A program made the position numbers and the translations under genes. From PVC group bacterium (lineage in GTDB: Bacteria; Verrucomicrobiota; Kiritimatiellia; SS1-B-03-39; PXDE01), in NCBI GenBank assembly GCA_003566475.1, contig PXDE01000382.1, positions 1-9,916 on the forward strand: 9,916 nucleotides of DNA, written 5' to 3'. The notes under the pieces were generated by a model. It had not been told where the DNA came from, did no database searches, and saw only the letters and a program-made list of their open reading frames with translations. Below are positions 7,134 to 9,916 of this stretch, piece by piece; the stretch's first letter is position 1; every line of letters starts with the position of its first letter.

Positions 7134-8632
7134 GGGCCCATCCGTTCGGCGGCCCGGATCAGCCGCTCGTTCTCGTGGGTCATCAGGATGACCGAGAACC
7201 CGGTCGAGCCGGGGGCGTTCTCGAGCTTGAACAGGATCTCGTTGATCCCCCGGCGCAGCCGGATGGGGGCGAAGCTGTGGGCGGTGAAGGGCACCCAGGG
7301 CTGCTGCTCGGGGGGGCCCTGCCAGACCCGCTCCCCGTTGACCCAGGCCACGCCGAAGTCGTCGCTGGCGAAGCTGGCCAGCACGGTGCGGTCCTCGTCC
7401 GACCGCACCTGGGTCCAGAAGTACCAGACCGCGTAGGGCTGGTTGTCCATCACGAACGGCTCGAACCGGATCCCCCGTTCGAGGAACGTCTCGTCCACCC
7501 GGCGGTACTTCCAGCGGATCTCCCGGCCGCCTTTGCCCTCATAGACGGCGGCCAGATCCACCCCGGTCTCGGGCGGATAGACCCGGTCGAGCTGGTCCAG
7601 CCGCCGCTCCGCCCCCGGGTGCCCGAACGGGCCCACATAGTACCAGCGGTCGATGCTCATCCACTCCGCGGGCTGGGCCCGTCCGCCCTCGCCGATCTGG
7701 TTGCCCAGCACGGTGGGCGGGTTGATGACCCGGCGGAGCGACACCGGACGCAGGTGCCGGGGATCCAGAAAGTGGCCGTAGTACTCCCCGGGAATCCAGG
7801 CCCAGGTGTCGTACCCGAAGCCGCCGTAGGGCTCGACCGCCCGGGAGGCCGCGATCTCCAGCCAGCGCCGGGCGTTGGCGGCCATGTCGCGGGCCTCGAG
7901 GTAGGTCGCGTTGAGCTCGTCGCGGAAGGCCTGGAACCGCCCGTCGAGCACGGTGTCGATGTCCCGGGCGAGCTTGTCGGGATCGATGTCGCGACGGTCG
8001 GGCACGACGAGCCGGGAGCTGCGCTGAGCCCGGCTCAGCGGGATGGGCTCCACCGGGTGGGCCACGAGCTGGAGCGCCCGGAACCGCTCGTAGATGCGGC
8101 CGATGCGGGCCTCCAGGGGCGCGTGCAGCCGATACAGGTCCACCACGTCCTCCGGAACGGGGTCGGGCAGATCCGGCCCTCCGAACGGCTCGGGATCGAG
8201 ATCGATCAGCGGCTCGAACACCGCCGTGGGGTCGGGCCGATCCGGATGGGGCCAGGTCCCCGCCTCGATCCGCTCCCGGCGGTCGGCGTCGTGCTCGAGG
8301 AGCCGTTCGAGATGCCGGGCCTGAATGCGGTCGAGCTGCCCGTGGATGTCCTCGAGCTCGGCCAGGGTCCGGCCGAGCCGCTGCCGCTGGATCCCCAGCA
8401 GCGTGTCCATGGCCCGCTCGATGTCCGAGCGCCGGGCCTCCGGCGCCTCCCGCGGGGCGTCGGGATCGCCGAACACCAGCTTCCGGAAATCCTCGCTCAC
8501 CGCCAGGGCGATGAAGAAGGCCAGATGGAGAAGCCCCGAGACCACGAAGAACCGGCGCACATGCCGCATGGCCCGGGCCCGCCGGGCCGCCCGGGCGATG
8601 GCCGCCGCGTCCGCCTGCCGATCCGGAGTCAC
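7130..8632 (-). CDS. Membrane-anchored coiled-coil protein with C-terminal galactose-binding-like module
   Basis: The product has 500 residues and starts at GTG 8632-8630, which overlaps the upstream TGA as GTGA and is preceded by GGAGG at 8640-8644. The frame stays open upstream to 9214, but that stretch lies inside the neighbouring gene. Residues 1-27 are basic and cytoplasmic. Residues 28-45 are a single TM helix containing S32 and H36, the Ser-x3-His spacing of TonB and TolA anchors. Residues 70-125 are a probable coiled coil, and 212-262 are also helical. Residues 326-485 match a module frequent in PVC bacteria: WYYVGPF (330-336), VYPPETGVDL (351-360), YEGKGG then W374, FASDDFGVAWVNGERVW (421-437) and the closing strand LRRGINEILFKLEN (459-472). 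It resembles carbohydrate-binding beta-sandwiches. Predicted topology is N-inside, with the bulk of the protein periplasmic. Function is unknown; a TonB/TolA-like coupling role is a hypothesis only. Confidence 0.88.
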   Translation of the reverse strand: MTPDRQADAAAIARAARRARAMRHVRRFFVVSGLLHLAFFIALAVSEDFRKLVFGDPDAPREAPEARRSDIERAMDTLLGIQRQRLGRTLAELEDIHGQLDRIQARHLERLLEHDADRRERIEAGTWPHPDRPDPTAVFEPLIDLDPEPFGGPDLPDPVPEDVVDLYRLHAPLEARIGRIYERFRALQLVAHPVEPIPLSRAQRSSRLVVPDRRDIDPDKLARDIDTVLDGRFQAFRDELNATYLEARDMAANARRWLEIAASRAVEPYGGFGYDTWAWIPGEYYGHFLDPRHLRPVSLRRVINPPTVLGNQIGEGGRAQPAEWMSIDRWYYVGPFGHPGAERRLDQLDRVYPPETGVDLAAVYEGKGGREIRWKYRRVDETFLERGIRFEPFVMDNQPYAVWYFWTQVRSDEDRTVLASFASDDFGVAWVNGERVWQGPPEQQPWVPFTAHSFAPIRLRRGINEILFKLENAPGSTGFSVILMTHENERLIRAAERMGP

Positions 8633-9916
8633 GGCGCCGCCTCCGCCGTCCCCAGCACCAGGCCGCCGTCGCGGATCCACACCTCGCGGCCGCCGATCCG
8701 CAGGCGCTCCGTCCCGTCCGCGGTCTCGACCCGGAACCTCGGCGCGGGCCCCCGCTGGATGGTGGTGACCCGGGTGCGGTGGCCATCGAGCACGGTGACC
8801 CTCTGGAGCAGATGGGGCCGCCCGTCCTCGGGGCCGACGTCGTCGCCGGCGCCGCGGAACTCCCCGCCCCGGAAGGGGGCGCCGGTCCGGCCCGGCGCGA
8901 CCTCCCGGAACTCGTCCTGGAGCGCGGCCAGCAGATCGTCGGGATCGTCCGCCGCCTCGGGCTCCGGCGCCACCCCCCGCCCCAGGCCTTCGACATGCAG
9001 GAGCAGAAGGGGCGCGCCGGACCGGCCGCTCAGGTCGGCCACGAAGGTCAGCTCGGGCGTGCGGAGGATGCAGACCCGACCGTCCTCGGCCGACTCGAAC
9101 CCGGTGTAGGGGGGCCGGGGGACCCCCCGGCGGTGGATCTCGTCGAGGCCCAGCCCCAGGATGCGTCCCTGGAAGGAACGGGCGGCGAGGACCACGTCGC
9201 CGTCGCCCGTCCATCCGCTGCGGAACACGAAATGGGGCGCGCCCCCGGGGCGACCCAGAAACCGGGGCAGCACCCGGTCGGGATGGACGGCCGGTTCCCC
9301 GATGGGCCAGAACAGAAGAGCGTGGACGGCATGGTGCGGATAGCGGAGCGCGTCATAGGTCCGGGGCGGCTCGGGCTCGATGACCTGCTCGTAGAACCAC
9401 CTCAGCGGCCCCCGGTGCTCGGGCGGGACGAGGGCGAACCCCAGCGCGAAGTCGCCGCCCGTGGCCACCCCGCCGCGCTCGAACCGGGCGGTTCCCCCGT
9501 AGGTTCCCGCGCCCGGCGCGCCCCAGGGCAGGGGCATCCGAAGCCCGCTCCCGTCGCGGACGATCTCGTACATCCGCGCCGTCACCAGCCACTCCCCGCC
9601 CGGGAACGGCGTCACGAGATCCAGTCCCTCGGCCACCCGGAGCGCGTGGAGGTAGGCGAAGAGACCGAGGTTGGCGTTGAGCCGCCCCTCGTGGGGGCCC
9701 CCGTAGCACTCGCCGATGCGTCCATAGCCCATATCGAGGGCGCGGCGGGCCCGCTGCACGAACACCCGGTGAGCGAGACGGGCCCGGGCCTCGTCCACGC
9801 CCGGATCGCCCAGAATGGCCAGGATGGCGGTGCCCCCGCCGCCGGTCGCGGCCGCGTAGGGATACCTGTCCGGGTGAAGCGCCCCGTCGTGAAGTTGGAA
9901 CACCAGGTCGCCGCCC
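8629..9916 (-). CDS. Probable heparinase II/III-like protein (N-terminus beyond window)
   Basis: The visible 428 residues begin mid-protein at the right edge; the frame has no start evidence inside the window. Residue numbers here count from the first full codon (9915). Residues about 35-120 contain paired helices with GYGRIGECYGGPHEGRLNAN (62-81) then LGLFAYLHALRVAEGLDLV (82-100). This fits the (alpha/alpha) toroid of heparinase II/III and alginate-lyase-like proteins, where a Gly/Tyr-rich turn precedes the 'GL...L.A.R...G.D' helix. The following half is beta-rich; HFVFRSGWTGDGDVVLAA (227-244) resembles the 'vFRsGW...D.yl.f' strand that opens the lyase beta-sandwich. The usual His-rich 'GHGHAD' segment after it is replaced by FQGRILGLGLDE (247-258), so activity may be altered or lost. 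If active it would cleave an acidic polysaccharide outside the cytoplasm. It overlaps the membrane-anchored gene by 4 nt. The family call is moderate; the reading frame is certain. Confidence 0.75.
   Translation of the reverse strand, partial: GGDLVFQLHDGALHPDRYPYAAATGGGGTAILAILGDPGVDEARARLAHRVFVQRARRALDMGYGRIGECYGGPHEGRLNANLGLFAYLHALRVAEGLDLVTPFPGGEWLVTARMYEIVRDGSGLRMPLPWGAPGAGTYGGTARFERGGVATGGDFALGFALVPPEHRGPLRWFYEQVIEPEPPRTYDALRYPHHAVHALLFWPIGEPAVHPDRVLPRFLGRPGGAPHFVFRSGWTGDGDVVLAARSFQGRILGLGLDEIHRRGVPRPPYTGFESAEDGRVCILRTPELTFVADLSGRSGAPLLLLHVEGLGRGVAPEPEAADDPDDLLAALQDEFREVAPGRTGAPFRGGEFRGAGDDVGPEDGRPHLLQRVTVLDGHRTRVTTIQRGPAPRFRVETADGTERLRIGGREVWIRDGGLVLGTAEAAP
8640..8644 (-). promoter_or_regulatory. 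Shine-Dalgarno sequence selecting the GTG start at 8632
   Basis: GGAGG on the minus strand lies 7 nt before the GTG at 8632-8630, within the last codons of the lyase-like gene. Together with the GTGA overlap it favours this start over the in-frame ATG at 8569, which would remove most of the basic N-terminal tail but keep the TM helix. Confidence 0.65.

Noticed and set aside
4374..7436. Very long plus-strand reading frame (1020 codons) antisense to the HEAT gene
   Set aside because: Its translation is Gly/Pro/Gln/Arg-rich with no domain pattern and no signal. It is the mirror of a GC-rich gene whose codon bias removes stops from the opposite strand. The minus-strand frame has a lipobox and regular HEAT repeats.
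7001..9109. Plus-strand frame of 702 codons, and similar long plus-strand frames at 85-885, 1493-2455, 2516-3871 and 3847-4857
   Set aside because: All lie opposite well-supported minus-strand genes, have compositionally biased products without recognisable domains, and cross the boundaries of the real genes.
8633..9214. Upstream extension of the membrane-anchored protein to an ATG at 9214
   Set aside because: The extra 194 residues are Arg/Pro/Gly-rich out-of-frame translation of the lyase-like gene. The GTG at 8632 has a Shine-Dalgarno sequence and the same 4-nt overlap as the other junctions.

Overview
The window is a very GC-rich, gene-dense stretch. Every credible gene lies on the minus strand, so transcription runs from right to left. 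The content is typical of a Gram-negative bacterium of the Planctomycetota or a related PVC-type lineage: lipoprotein signal peptides, HEAT solenoids, PQQ-like beta-propellers that look non-catalytic, and beta-sandwich domains with 'YLNG'/'VNGE' and 'VGPF ... YPPE' signatures. That lineage call is an inference from protein style. No marker gene is present.

Layout in transcription order: (1) >9916-8629, the C-terminal 428 residues of a probable heparinase II/III-like (alpha/alpha toroid plus beta-sandwich) protein; (2) 8632-7130, a 500-residue inner-membrane-anchored protein with one N-terminal TM helix, a coiled coil and a C-terminal galactose-binding-like module, starting at GTG; (3) 7133-4497, an 878-residue HEAT-repeat lipoprotein; (4) 4500-3859, a 213-residue probable lipoprotein of unknown family; (5) 3862-995, a 955-residue secreted PQQ-like beta-propeller fused to C-terminal HEAT-type helices; (6) after 133 bp, 861 to beyond position 1, the N-terminal 287 residues of a secreted protein with a galactose-binding-like domain. 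Gene 6 has no stop codon inside the window.

Genes 1-5 are joined by four consecutive 4-nt stop/start overlaps (one GTGA, three ATGA), so they form one tightly coupled operon whose promoter lies beyond the right edge. Gene 6 has its own Shine-Dalgarno sequence and may be the next operon member or a separately controlled unit.

All six products are predicted to leave the cytoplasm or, for gene 2, to span the inner membrane. The combination suggests an envelope assembly. The TM helix of the membrane-anchored protein carries a Ser-x3-His motif like that of TonB/TolA, which raises the possibility that it couples to an ExbB/TolQ-type motor encoded elsewhere. The solenoid and propeller proteins would then serve as scaffold or partner surfaces. 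No substrate can be deduced. The lyase-like fold and the carbohydrate-binding-like modules make a glycan-related role the leading guess. No RNA genes, mobile elements or CRISPR arrays were seen.
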